64,000 nt of DNA from the NCBI GenBank assembly GCA_016177805.1, contig JACOUN010000095.1, positions 1 through 64,000 on the forward strand, read 5' to 3'. Under the pieces are notes generated by a model. It was not told the origin of the DNA and made no database searches. It saw only the letters and a program-made list of their open reading frames with translations. Source of the stretch: Rhodocyclales bacterium (GTDB lineage Bacteria; Pseudomonadota; Gammaproteobacteria; Burkholderiales; Rhodocyclaceae). Both the position numbers and the translations under genes were made by a program. Positions 1 through 8,182 of the stretch are shown here, one piece after another. Each line of letters opens with the position of its first letter. Position 1 is the first letter of the stretch.

Positions 1-1
1 C

Positions 2-220
2 CAACTTGAATGGCAAGCCGCCTGGTTGCTGGCCGAGAAGACCCCACCGAAGAAAACACCGACCCTGCGCGAAGTCATCCGCCGCATCGCCATGCTCGGC
101 GGCTTTCTTGCCCGAAAAGGCGATGGGGAGCCCGGCGTCAAGACGCTCTGGCAGGGCTTCGCCAGGGTTGCCAGCTTCGTCAGGGGTGTCGAAACGATGC
201 GTGCGAATCATGCGTTATGA
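2..220 (+). CDS. IS4-family transposase, C-terminal fragment (cut by window edge)
   Basis: The open frame enters from the left edge and reads LEWQAAWLLAEKTPPKK, then LGGFLARKGDGEPGVKTLW, before a TGA at 218-220. The GGFL-RKGDGEPG-KTLW string is the conserved C-terminal tail of IS4/Tn5-like transposases, just after the YREK catalytic block. Only about 72 residues are visible, so catalytic residues cannot be checked. The group II intron seems to begin only a few bases after the stop codon, so the insertion sequence was probably the intron's landing site. Whether the upstream part is intact cannot be seen. Confidence 0.8.
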   Translation, partial: QLEWQAAWLLAEKTPPKKTPTLREVIRRIAMLGGFLARKGDGEPGVKTLWQGFARVASFVRGVETMRANHAL

Positions 221-343
221 GTTGTGTGGAATGGGATGGTTCATAGTACCGATCGAGTTCGCGGGACAACATAACCCCGGACGAGGGAAGGAGCCCTGCT
301 TTGTTCGTGCAACCAAAGTGCGGAGGATCAGGGGATTGCCGAA

Positions 344-1678
344 ATGCTAACCACCCCGGACACGATCAGGACGCTACAGAGGAAGCTCTATGCCAAGGCC
401 AAGCAAGAACCGGCCTACCGCTTTTACGCACTCTACGACAAGATCAGCCGTGGTGATGTCCTCAATCACGCATGGCGACTCGTCAAGGCCAACCGAGGCA
501 GTCCCGGCGTCGATGGGATCAGCCTCGAGGCCATAGAAAACGGAATCGGGGTAGAAACGTTCCTGCGGGAGTTGGCCCGTGATCTGCAAGACAAGACTTA
601 CCGAGCCCAACCGGTGCGGCGCGTCATGATCCCCAAGGCGGACGGCAGTCTGCGGCCGCTGGGAATACCGACGCTACGAGACCGGGTCGCGCAAATGGCG
701 GTGAAACTCATCATCGAACCGATCTTCGAAGCCGACTTCTGTCCGAACTCGTACGGATTCCGGCCCAGGAAATCGGCCCACGATGCCGTGGATGACATCG
801 CCAACACGCTCTGGGCCGGCTACACCCAAGTCATAGACGCCGATCTGTCGAAATACTTTGACAGCATTCCGCACGCCAAGCTGATGGCCGTGGTGGCCGA
901 GCGCATTGTCGATGGCGGCATCCTCGCCATCATTAAGCAATGGCTCCAGGCCCCGGTCATCGGCGAAGACGACAACGGGGTGAAGAAGACCGTAGGCGGC
1001 GGCAAAGCCAATCGGAAGGGCACGCCGCAGGGCGGCGTGATCTCCCCGCTACTGGCCAACTGCTACCTGCATATTCTCGACCGGATATGGCAACGGCGGC
1101 ACCTGAAAGGCAAGCTGCAAGCGCATCTTGTGCGTTACGCGGACGACTTTGTAGTCATGTGCCGAAAAGATGTAGAGGAACCGCTGAAAGTGGTGCGCCA
1201 CGTGCTGGAACGACTGGACCTCAGACTCAACGAGGCCAAGACCCACATCGTGGATGCCACTCAGGCAAGCTTCAACTTCCTGGGTTTTACGATTCAGATG
1301 AGTCGAGGGGCAAGCACCGGGAAACCGTACCCGAATGTCCGACCGGCGGACAATTCGCTGAAGAAAATCAAGGCGAGGCTGACGGAACTGACGGAACGAA
1401 ACCTGACCGCCGTCCCCTTGGGTGACATCGTGGGAAATGTGAACCACAGCCTGCGAGGCTGGGCGAACTACTTCCACTATCGAAACTCAAGTCTGGCGAT
1501 GAGTAAGGTCCGGCAACATGCGGAAGACCGGCTGCGAACCCACTTGATGAAGCGCCACAAGGTTCGGGATCGGAAGGCGGCATTGTGCCGCTTTCCGCGC
1601 CGCGATCTCTACGAGCGTTACGGGCTGTACAAACCCCCGATGGTTGCGGGCTGGTGCTCGGCGCATGCCTCGGCGTGA
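344..1678 (+). CDS. ltrA: Group II intron-encoded reverse transcriptase/maturase
   Basis: This 444-residue protein copies intron RNA into DNA and helps the intron splice. The reverse-transcriptase core runs from about residue 60 to 310: [19 protein letters not shown] is RT block 1/2, [14 protein letters not shown] is block 4, and Y265-A-D-D is the polymerase active site. A maturase X domain follows ([14 protein letters not shown]). No HNH endonuclease zinc motif is visible at the C-terminus, so it belongs to the endonuclease-less type. A GGAGG sits upstream at 322-326, and the ATG is the first good start. The reading frame is uninterrupted, so the protein may be active. Confidence 0.93.
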   Translation: MLTTPDTIRTLQRKLYAKAKQEPAYRFYALYDKISRGDVLNHAWRLVKANRGSPGVDGISLEAIENGIGVETFLRELARDLQDKTYRAQPVRRVMIPKADGSLRPLGIPTLRDRVAQMAVKLIIEPIFEADFCPNSYGFRPRKSAHDAVDDIANTLWAGYTQVIDADLSKYFDSIPHAKLMAVVAERIVDGGILAIIKQWLQAPVIGEDDNGVKKTVGGGKANRKGTPQGGVISPLLANCYLHILDRIWQRRHLKGKLQAHLVRYADDFVVMCRKDVEEPLKVVRHVLERLDLRLNEAKTHIVDATQASFNFLGFTIQMSRGASTGKPYPNVRPADNSLKKIKARLTELTERNLTAVPLGDIVGNVNHSLRGWANYFHYRNSSLAMSKVRQHAEDRLRTHLMKRHKVRDRKAALCRFPRRDLYERYGLYKPPMVAGWCSAHASA

Positions 1679-1688
1679 AGAACATCGG

Positions 1689-1724
1689 AAAGCCGTGTGC
1701 GGGAAAACCGCATGCACGGTTTGA
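1689..1724 (+). other. Group II intron domain V catalytic hairpin
   Basis: The stretch folds as AAAGCCGTG...CACGGTTT with an inner GCGG/CCGC stem and a GAAA-type loop. This matches the most conserved catalytic hairpin of group II introns (AGC triad, GNRA loop, GUU return strand). It lies 10 bp after the maturase stop, the usual place, and is followed by a domain VI-like stem. Confidence 0.85.
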
Positions 1725-1897
1725 TGAGGGAGGGCAGGCGAAAGCCTGTTCTCTGCTCTACCCTATTTTTCCTCATGGGGGCGGGTTTGGCGTGGTTAGT
1801 ACCGTGAGCCAGGTTTGTGCGTCGATGCGGACGCGGCGACCCGGATCGGAAGGGGCGGATCGGCGGTCCGTCGGCCGGGTCTCGCCCCGGCGGGCGA

Positions 1898-1927
1898 GTG
1901 ACTTTCTTGTGGCGACAAGAAAGTCAC
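1898..1927. repeat. Perfect 13-bp palindrome of an intergenic repeat
   Basis: GTGACTTTCTTGT and ACAAGAAAGTCAC form a perfect 13-bp stem around the four-base loop GGCG. It sits in GC-rich sequence with no credible gene. Further partial complementarity flanks it (the GCGGCG/CGCCGC side, and TTTCTTTGGTGAC on the opposite strand). I recall similar sequence as a dispersed element near RHS genes in beta- and gammaproteobacteria, often mistranslated as a fragment containing FLVATRKS; that link is from memory. There is no U-run, so it is not a typical terminator. Confidence 0.65.
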
Positions 1928-1990
1928 CAAAGAAACGCCGCCCAACGCCCCGGCCCTTCGGGCTGCCCTCTCTACGCACGCCGGACGCGG

Positions 1991-2036
1991 GAAGCGGCAT
2001 GAACTCGCCCCTGCGGGGCTCAGACAATGCCGCTTC
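1991..2036. repeat. Nested inverted repeat
   Basis: GAAGCGGCAT (1991-2000) pairs perfectly with ATGCCGCTTC (2027-2036). Inside it GCCCC (2007-2011) pairs with GGGGC (2015-2019). Together they make a two-level hairpin. It lies 64 bp from the 13-bp palindrome and may belong to the same dispersed element, between the intron and the RHS locus. The 1767-2218 stretch holds this, the palindrome and two further hairpins, and no supported gene. Confidence 0.6.
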
Positions 2037-2152
2037 TTGATCCGCGCCCGGCGTGCTTCGTTCGGCGGGTCGCGAGGGCGAACGGCGGGTGCCTCGATTG
2101 AATTGTCCGGGAAAGCCGGTCCACCTCAGTCTGTCCCCTGGATTTTTCGTAG

Positions 2153-2226
2153 GCGCAATAACCGAATGGCATTGCGCTGCATGTGCCAGATCATCATTCG
2201 GCGCAATACGGCTATCGCCTATTGCG
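2153..2226. repeat. Two tandem GCGCAATA hairpins
   Basis: GCGCAAT (2153-2159) pairs with ATTGCGC (2171-2177). A second copy follows: CGCAATA (2202-2208) pairs with TATTGCG (2220-2226). The two share the arm GGCGCAATA. This looks like a REP-type dispersed palindrome in two copies. The second hairpin overlaps the last codons of the small minus-strand membrane-protein gene and could act as that transcript's 3' end. Confidence 0.55.
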
Positions 2227-2557
2227 TCCTACGCGGGCTTCGGGTCCACCTAATTGCACCCACAACGACGAGCAGGAAGGCCGTGGGTGCCAAGTACCAA
2301 AACACCGCTCCAATACTCAAATATGCTGAAGACAGCGGATCGAGCGATGAACCCTCTGCAACTAAGAACAGGGTCCAGAGCGGATAGAGAGCAGTTATCG
2401 CAAATGTAATAAGCCCCAAGCCGAAAAGCGAATGATGTTCGATGTTCCGCTGTACAAGCAGCACTGCAAATCCAACGGCAGCCAACTCCCAAGCGACATT
2501 GGGAGGGAGCAACAGCATGGAAATCAAAAGCGCTCCTGCGAAAGAAACGTAGGTCAT
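2219..2557 (-). CDS. Small three-helix membrane protein, candidate RHS immunity protein
   Basis: I recognise no family for this 112-residue protein. It is mostly hydrophobic, with about three membrane segments (residues about 2-36, 43-68 and 78-103) and a short basic C-terminus (RWTRSPRRTQ). It starts 22 bp after the stop of the RHS gene on the same strand, with GAGG ahead of the ATG. RHS toxin genes are classically followed by a cognate immunity gene, and a membrane-embedded immunity protein would suit a toxin that acts at the inner membrane. The local sequence is clearly less GC-rich than the rest of the window, as expected for exchanged toxin/immunity DNA. The immunity role is inferred from position alone. 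Confidence 0.6.
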   Translation of the reverse strand: MTYVSFAGALLISMLLLPPNVAWELAAVGFAVLLVQRNIEHHSLFGLGLITFAITALYPLWTLFLVAEGSSLDPLSSAYLSIGAVFWYLAPTAFLLVVVGAIRWTRSPRRTQ

Positions 2558-2579
2558 CTGTGGAACCTCGCCACTAATC

Positions 2580-4607
2580 CTACAAATTCGCTATGCATCG
2601 AGCACTCTCTTGCATGCACTTCGCCGTTGCAACTGCATCGCCAACCGCGCCAGCCAGACAACTTTCGCGTTCTCTATCGCAGCAAAACGTATCTCCCTTT
2701 TCGCAACCCTTGTCAACCGTCCACTTGCATATTTTCCAGAATAGCCAATTCGCTGCTGTTGACGCATCAGGGTTTTGCCTATTGGCGCATATTGTGTAAC
2801 GACCGACACATTCATCCAAGTAGTCCTTCAATCCCAATGGATCAACGCGGCTTACCGGATTCCCCCCCACATACCCATACGTATTCACCCCACCCATCAA
2901 CCCAATCGGGTCACTCTGCACATACCTTCCCGTCCCCGGATCATAGTCCCGGTAGTAGTTGTAGTGCAGCCCCGACTCCGCATCATAGTACTGCCCCGGA
3001 AACCGCAGGTTGAAGGTGACCGCGCCCAGCCCTGCGGGGTTGGCGTTGGGTGGGGTGTCGCCGAAGGGGGCGGAGTGCCAGTGCCAGCGCAGTTGCCCGG
3101 CCGGGTCGGTCAGCGCGCGCGGGGTGCCGAGGTGGTCGGTCTCGATCGCGTAGAGGGTGGTTTCACTGCCGTTGTCGGGCAGGGTGCGGGTCGCGCGCAT
3201 TGCCACCGGCAGATCCCCCAGCCACGCGTATTCGGCCACCGGCGCGCCGCTGGCGTCGTATTCGCCGATCAGGTGGCCGGCGGTGTCGTAGGCGTAGTGG
3301 CGGGTCAGGCCGGTGTCGACGTATTTGTAGACGCGTTCGCCCAGGCCGTTGTACTCATAGCGCGCGGTGACGCCGGCGGCGCGCACTTCAGTGAGGCGTC
3401 CGGCGGCGTTGTAGGTGTAGCCGCGCGCGACGTCGGCGACGCGGTTGCCGGCCGCGTCGTGGGTGAGGGTGGCGCCGTCGATGGCGGTGACGCGGTTGGT
3501 GAAGGGGGCGTAGTTGTAGTGGGTGGTTTCCCAGCCGCTGACGTACTTGTCGCTACTCGTGCGATTGCCGTTGCTGTCGTAGCTGAAAGTCTCGGTCAGC
3601 GCCGTGTCGACGTAGCGGGTCACGCGCCCGCCGCCGTCGAACTGGAAGGTCTGCAGGCCGCCGGGGTCAGTGCGCGGGCTGAGTTGCGCGATGTTGCCCG
3701 AGCTGTCGTAAGTGATGTCGGTCACCGCGCCCGCCAGGGTGTAGCTGTTGATGCGCCCGGCGCTGTCGTGGGTGCGCCGATGTGTGATGCCGTTGGCGAG
3801 CTGGTAGGCGGTGGGCGGACCGAAGGGGGCGTACGCGATGTTGGCTGCGATGGGCTGGCCGTCCCATTCGAGGCGGGTGAGCTGCCCGGCGGCGTCGTAG
3901 TGGTAGGTGATGACGCTGCCCGACGGGTAGGTGAGCACGTCGAGGTTGCCGTCGGCGGCGTTGTGGAAGGCGCGGGTGCGCAGCACCCGTTCGCCACGCG
4001 TGTAGGTGCGCCCGGCCACGCGCCCGCCAGCGTCGTATTCGAATTCGAGCGCGTTGCTGTCGGTGGCGATACGGGCGATGCGTCCGATGCCGTTGATGGC
4101 GCTGTCCCAGGTGTAGCTGTGGGTGGCGTCACGGCCGCCGTCGGGGCGGGTGTAGCGGATTTCGGTGGGGCGGTTGAGTACGTCGAAGCGGGTGTCGATG
4201 CGGGCGCCGCGCGCATCGACGCGGCTGAACGGGTTGCCGGCACCATCGTAGGTGATGCTGATCGCGCCGCGATCGGGGCTGATCTCGGTGCGGGTCAGGC
4301 CGAGGCCGTCCACGTCAAAGACGGTGGCGGCGCCGTTGGGCGCCTGGACGCTGGTGGGGGCGTCCGACCCGGTGTAGCCGTAGGTGGTCTTCTGCGCCAT
4401 GCGATTGGTGTGGCTGACCAGCCGCCCGAGGGTGTCCCACTGCATGCGTTCGGTGGCGTAGGTCTTGCCGTTGGTGATGACGGTGGGGCGGCCCATCGCG
4501 TCGTACTGATAGCTCAGGTCGGGGGCGATCTGGGCGGATGCGGCGAGCGGGGGGGCCAGCGCCAGGGTGGCGGCAGCGGCGAGCGCGGTGCGGAAACGGT
4601 TGTTCAT
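2580..4607 (-). CDS. RHS/YD-repeat protein, C-terminal half with variable toxin tip
   Basis: This 675-residue secreted protein begins with a Sec-type signal peptide (residues 1-26, ending AASAQ) and continues as tandem YD repeats (YDAMGRPT, YDGAGNPF, YDAAGQLT and so on) to about residue 540. The RHS core follows (FPGQYYDAESGLHYNYYRDY, then DPIGL), and the conserved DPLGL motif at 589-593 marks where toxin domains start. The last 82 residues are unlike the core and carry nine cysteines; I recognise no toxin fold. Its ATG overlaps the stop codon of the upstream RHS half (TAATG), so translation is coupled. The two proteins probably form one RHS cocoon. Confidence 0.88.
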   Translation of the reverse strand: MNNRFRTALAAAATLALAPPLAASAQIAPDLSYQYDAMGRPTVITNGKTYATERMQWDTLGRLVSHTNRMAQKTTYGYTGSDAPTSVQAPNGAATVFDVDGLGLTRTEISPDRGAISITYDGAGNPFSRVDARGARIDTRFDVLNRPTEIRYTRPDGGRDATHSYTWDSAINGIGRIARIATDSNALEFEYDAGGRVAGRTYTRGERVLRTRAFHNAADGNLDVLTYPSGSVITYHYDAAGQLTRLEWDGQPIAANIAYAPFGPPTAYQLANGITHRRTHDSAGRINSYTLAGAVTDITYDSSGNIAQLSPRTDPGGLQTFQFDGGGRVTRYVDTALTETFSYDSNGNRTSSDKYVSGWETTHYNYAPFTNRVTAIDGATLTHDAAGNRVADVARGYTYNAAGRLTEVRAAGVTARYEYNGLGERVYKYVDTGLTRHYAYDTAGHLIGEYDASGAPVAEYAWLGDLPVAMRATRTLPDNGSETTLYAIETDHLGTPRALTDPAGQLRWHWHSAPFGDTPPNANPAGLGAVTFNLRFPGQYYDAESGLHYNYYRDYDPGTGRYVQSDPIGLMGGVNTYGYVGGNPVSRVDPLGLKDYLDECVGRYTICANRQNPDASTAANWLFWKICKWTVDKGCEKGDTFCCDRERESCLAGAVGDAVATAKCMQESARCIANL

Positions 4608-7150
4608 TACTGCATCTCCCCGCGCAGTTCGCGCTGCATGCGCGACAGGGCGTCGAATTCACGCGTCACTTTCTGGAACAGGGCCTGACTGGCGTCGGTC
4701 ACCGTTTCGGCGGTGCGGTTGCCGGCCGCATCGAGGGTGTAGCTGATGCGGTTGCCCAGCCCGTCCGAGACGCCGGTGAGGCGGTGGGCGCCGTCATACT
4801 GATAGTTGATCTCACCCCCATCGGGCAGCACCGCCCGCGTAAGCAAGCCGCGCTTGTCGTACTCGTAGCGGGTGGTCATGCCGGCTTCGGTGCGTTGGGT
4901 CAGGCGCTGGCGCAGGTCGTAGCTGTAGCTGGCTTCATTGCCGTCGGGGTCGCGCCGGGCGAGCAACTGGCCGTGGGCGTTGTACTTGAGGTAGTCGGTG
5001 CCGTGGCCAGCGGCATTGGTGGCGCGGCGCAACTGGCCGCGGCAGCCCTTGTCCATGCCGGTGCCTTCACCCGCGCCGGGGCACTGGGCGTCGATGGGCC
5101 AGTATTCGAAGGTCGATACGTCGCTCACGTCGGTGCGCGGGCCGTCCTCGGAGAGCATGTGGCCCAGCGCGTCGTAGGTGTAGCGCCAGGTGCGGGCGGG
5201 GCCGTCGGCGGTGGCGGTGAAGCCGGCTGTGCCGGTCTCATCGGTGGTGGGCTGGAGGGTGCGGCTGGTCATGTTGCCGCGCTCGTCGTAGGTGTAGGTG
5301 GTGATGCGCTTCGGCTCGGACGTGCGCAAAGGCAGCCGCCTGCTCGGGTGCCATTCGGTGGAGATCTTGCGCTCCCCGGCGCTGAGCGTTCCGCCCGCAA
5401 TCGCGGTGGCGCAGTCGGCGCCGGAGGTCAGGCCTTCGATGCGGCTGGACTCCAGATTGCGCAGGGGTTCGTAGGTGTAGCAGGTCTTGGCGCCGGCGAA
5501 GTCGGTGTAGCTCGACACATTGCCGGCGCTGTCGTAGGCGAACTTGGTGGATGCGCCGGAGCTGCCCGAGCCGTACGGTTGGGTTTGCTCCGACACCGCC
5601 ATGTACCCTCTGATAGGGGTGAAGTAGTAGTAAGCGCTTCCACCCGCCGGAGACGTGACGTAGGTATAGGGCTGAGCACCCGGATACGGAAACCAGAAAG
5701 TGTACTTGCTGGCGCCCCCAGCCGACTCGGTGGAGGTCGCGCGCATGTAGCCATCGTAGCGGTAGGTGCCGACGCGGGTGCCGCTCTCGTCGTACTTGCC
5801 TGTGAGCGCGTGTTTGGCGCTGCCGCCATTGAGGTTGGCGCTTTCGTTGTACACATAGCGTTGACTGGTGCCGTCGGGATGGATGACGCGCTCGAGACGT
5901 TCGTCGCTGTCATAGCGGTACTCGACGTGTTGCCCATCGGGCAGGCTCACGCGGTCGATGTGACCATCGCCGTTGTGCCGAAACGTCAGCCGGCGCTCGT
6001 GGTTGTCCTTCATGAAGACGAGCTGATCGTTCTGGTCGTACACGTATATGACGAACTTGCCGTTGCGCCACTGCTGCTTGCGCAAGCGCCCCTTGGCGTC
6101 GTACTCATGGACGGTATGGTCTGCCTCGGTGCGGCGCCAGACGGCGCCCTCGGGGGTTGCGATGGGGAGGCGCTCGATCGTCTCGCCACTCACGTCCGCC
6201 GGGAATGATCCCGTCGAGTTACCCACGTACAGGGTCTCGGAGCCGTCGTTGTTGATGAAGCGCGCTTCGTCACTTCCTTGCTTGAGATAGGGGAATGTCG
6301 CAGCTATCGTGAAGGTGCCCTGGTCGATCGCTTCTTCGATGTCGGGATAGGGCCAGTCATCGTTGCCCGGTTCGGTCAGGTGCACTCCATCGGGCAGGCG
6401 CCAGCCGCGTTTCGGGCCAAGGAAATGGCGTTCGAGCCTGAGCAAGCCATCGGCGCTGACGTAGTCGAGCGCCAGTTCGGTCTTGTTGCCGTTGTAGATA
6501 CGCACCGGATTGCCGCGACCGCCGGGGGCGTCGGTCGCGCAGGGGCCGCCGGCGCGCGCGCATTGGAGGGGTGGAAGAGGTTCGGGGATGACGCAGTATT
6601 GGTTCGACGAATCGGGCCCGGTCGACTCCATCACTTGGCGCGTGCGCTTGGAGCATTCGATGAAGCGGCTGATCCCGCTTCCCCCAACCTCGGTGGCGGT
6701 GTGGCCATTGGCATGGTGATAGTTATGACTGGTGGCTTGAATACTGTATTGCAAGGGTTCGCCATTTGCGGTCTGATCCAAAGGGGCCTCCCTTCCTTTC
6801 GGGTCATGCCACTCATAGCGTGTGCAACTGTAATATGGGCCACTTCTTCTCATGCAGTCCTCAAGCCATTGCTCTTCCTGCCAGTTACGTACCGCAATAT
6901 GTTCTTCAAGGCTGGTGTGTTGTGTCTGTGGCTCGGGTCCGGGAAATGGGCCGGTGTAATAGACCAGCCCCGAGTAAATCGACACAACCCCGTAGCGAAC
7001 CTCGCGTTCCCACGGCTCTGCGGCCAGCGCATTTCCCGCGATCAGTAACGCCATGCCGGAAGCAACCCAGGGCGCGATCAGGCGGGTCAAAGGAGGGTAG
7101 GCGAGGTCAGAGCGTCGCGCCGAACGCGCGTCGGTAGGGGTGGCGTGCAT
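4607..7150 (-). CDS. RHS/YD-repeat protein, N-terminal half
   Basis: This 847-residue protein is the first part of the split RHS system. The chosen ATG at 7150 gives a long n-region, then a hydrophobic stretch (GMALLIAGNALAAEP) that reads as a signal peptide with cleavage near residue 44. Residues 45-205 are a unique region. A DUF6531-like RHS entry follows (GNPVRIYNGNKTELALDY), then YD repeats from about residue 305 to the end (YDAKGRLRKQQW, YDSDERLERV, YDERGNMTSR). The frame stays open upstream to 8104, but that part is only the complement of the regulator gene. The ribosome site is weak. An RHS core is absent here and is supplied by the next gene. Confidence 0.85.
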   Translation of the reverse strand: MHATPTDARSARRSDLAYPPLTRLIAPWVASGMALLIAGNALAAEPWEREVRYGVVSIYSGLVYYTGPFPGPEPQTQHTSLEEHIAVRNWQEEQWLEDCMRRSGPYYSCTRYEWHDPKGREAPLDQTANGEPLQYSIQATSHNYHHANGHTATEVGGSGISRFIECSKRTRQVMESTGPDSSNQYCVIPEPLPPLQCARAGGPCATDAPGGRGNPVRIYNGNKTELALDYVSADGLLRLERHFLGPKRGWRLPDGVHLTEPGNDDWPYPDIEEAIDQGTFTIAATFPYLKQGSDEARFINNDGSETLYVGNSTGSFPADVSGETIERLPIATPEGAVWRRTEADHTVHEYDAKGRLRKQQWRNGKFVIYVYDQNDQLVFMKDNHERRLTFRHNGDGHIDRVSLPDGQHVEYRYDSDERLERVIHPDGTSQRYVYNESANLNGGSAKHALTGKYDESGTRVGTYRYDGYMRATSTESAGGASKYTFWFPYPGAQPYTYVTSPAGGSAYYYFTPIRGYMAVSEQTQPYGSGSSGASTKFAYDSAGNVSSYTDFAGAKTCYTYEPLRNLESSRIEGLTSGADCATAIAGGTLSAGERKISTEWHPSRRLPLRTSEPKRITTYTYDERGNMTSRTLQPTTDETGTAGFTATADGPARTWRYTYDALGHMLSEDGPRTDVSDVSTFEYWPIDAQCPGAGEGTGMDKGCRGQLRRATNAAGHGTDYLKYNAHGQLLARRDPDGNEASYSYDLRQRLTQRTEAGMTTRYEYDKRGLLTRAVLPDGGEINYQYDGAHRLTGVSDGLGNRISYTLDAAGNRTAETVTDASQALFQKVTREFDALSRMQRELRGEMQ

Positions 7151-7400
7151 GGATAGATCCACAGGTCCTGAAAAATGATCGCGGGATTGTACTGCATGCG
7201 AGCGATCTTGTGATAGTCCATTAGTGTATGCGAAACACGTCGTCCATGCGCCCTGCCCGGTTGTTGTCCCGGCGTCCGGCTGCGGGAGGTAGATTGCTTC
7301 GCATCTGTGCGTGTCGTGCCTGTGGCGCTCTGCTTGCCGTTCAACAAGGCGTTTACCTACAAACCAGGTGACAGCCGGGGATGTTTGTCGTAGCATCGCA

Positions 7401-7413
7401 GTTGTCTGACAAC
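7401..7413. promoter_or_regulatory. Palindromic operator for the FadR-type regulator
   Basis: GTTGTC-T-GACAAC is a perfect palindrome with six-base arms. It matches the TNGTNNNACNA-style core bound by FadR/GlcC/LldR-type GntR regulators. It ends 13 bp before the regulator's ATG, so binding should repress or tune the regulator and the glycolate-oxidase genes behind it. Confidence 0.6.
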
Positions 7414-7426
7414 TTTGCCTGGGTGG

Positions 7427-8182
7427 ATGTGCTTCGTGAATGCCGGTAGGGCTCCCCGTCTCAGTGACGATGTTGCGCGCCAGTTGGAGCAGTGGATCGC
7501 CGAGCAGCAGTTGCAGCCGGGCGATCAGTTGCCGACCGAGAAGGTGTTGTGCGAGCGTTTCGGTGTGAGCCGGGCGGTGGTGCGCGAGGCGGTTTCGCGG
7601 TTGAAGGCGGATGGTTGCGTGCGTACCCGGCAGGGGTCGGGGGCTTATGTCGCGGCGCGGCCGGGGCTGGGGGTGTTCCGGCTGGTGCAGACGGATGGCG
7701 ATCCGCTGGCGTCGCTTCCTCCGGGGCTGTCCGATGTGTTCGAGTTGCGCTATCTGATGGAGACGGGGGTGACGGCCCTGGCGGCACGGCGGCGCACGGA
7801 CGAGGACGTGGCCCACATGCGCGATGCACTGGCGCGCATGCGTGCGGCGCTCGACAGCGGGGCTGACGGCGCGGCCGACGACGATGCGTTCCACGTGGCG
7901 GTGGCGACCGCGACGCACAATCCGCAACTGGAGCGCTTCCAGCAGTTCATGGGGCAGCAGTTGTCCAGTTCGCGCACCCCCACCTGGAGCGCGGTCGGAC
8001 ATCGGGCGGGGTGGGCGCGGCATGCGCAGGAAGGACATGAGCGGATCTTTGCCGCGATCGTGGCTGGCGACGTCGAGGCGGCGCGCAAGGCGGCGGCCGA
8101 ACATCTTGTGGGCGCGGCGCGGCGGCTGGGGCTGGACCCGGCGCGCTGGCCGGCGCTGGACGCAGCGGAGGGCAGGGCATGA
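7427..8182 (+). CDS. GntR/FadR-family regulator of glycolate oxidation genes
   Basis: The protein (about 251 residues) has an N-terminal winged helix of GntR type (residues about 8-75; PGDQLPTEKVLCERFGVSR and VVREAVSRLKADG) and a C-terminal all-helical FCD ligand domain (ELRYLMETGVTALAARR, then FHVAVATATHNPQLERFQ). FCD domains bind small carboxylates through a metal, so glycolate or lactate is the likely signal. Its TGA overlaps the ATG of glcD (ATGA), so it shares the operon with its target genes rather than being divergent as glcC is in E. coli. The start is uncertain: ATG 7427 was chosen, and GTG 7436 is possible. Confidence 0.88.
   Translation: MCFVNAGRAPRLSDDVARQLEQWIAEQQLQPGDQLPTEKVLCERFGVSRAVVREAVSRLKADGCVRTRQGSGAYVAARPGLGVFRLVQTDGDPLASLPPGLSDVFELRYLMETGVTALAARRRTDEDVAHMRDALARMRAALDSGADGAADDDAFHVAVATATHNPQLERFQQFMGQQLSSSRTPTWSAVGHRAGWARHAQEGHERIFAAIVAGDVEAARKAAAEHLVGAARRLGLDPARWPALDAAEGRA

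Larger units (their letters stand above)
224..1766 (+). mobile_element. Group II intron (approximate boundaries)
   Basis: A reverse transcriptase/maturase gene is followed by a classic domain V hairpin (1689-1724) and a domain VI-like stem with a GAAA loop near 1735-1752. The sequence CTACCCTAT near 1758-1766 fits the usual AY 3' end. GTGTG at 224-228 fits the GUGYG 5' end, which places the insertion four bases after the transposase stop codon. These boundaries come from motifs only; the 5' structural domains were not folded, so the left end is less certain than the right. Together the parts describe a full-length retroelement of about 1.5 kb that is possibly still mobile. Confidence 0.7.

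Noticed and set aside
1773-2040. Possible small proteins with the string FLVATRKS
   Set aside because: They are translations of the palindromic repeat in several frames; the DNA symmetry explains them and no ribosome site or family was seen.
2775-4688. Long plus-strand open frame (over 600 residues) opposite the RHS gene
   Set aside because: It is the complement of a GC-rich YD-repeat gene, has low-complexity Val/Gly/Ala composition, and shows no domain or ribosome site.
7151-8104. N-terminal extension of the RHS N-terminal half
   Set aside because: The frame remains open but is only the complement of the FadR-type regulator gene; the signal peptide starts at 7150.
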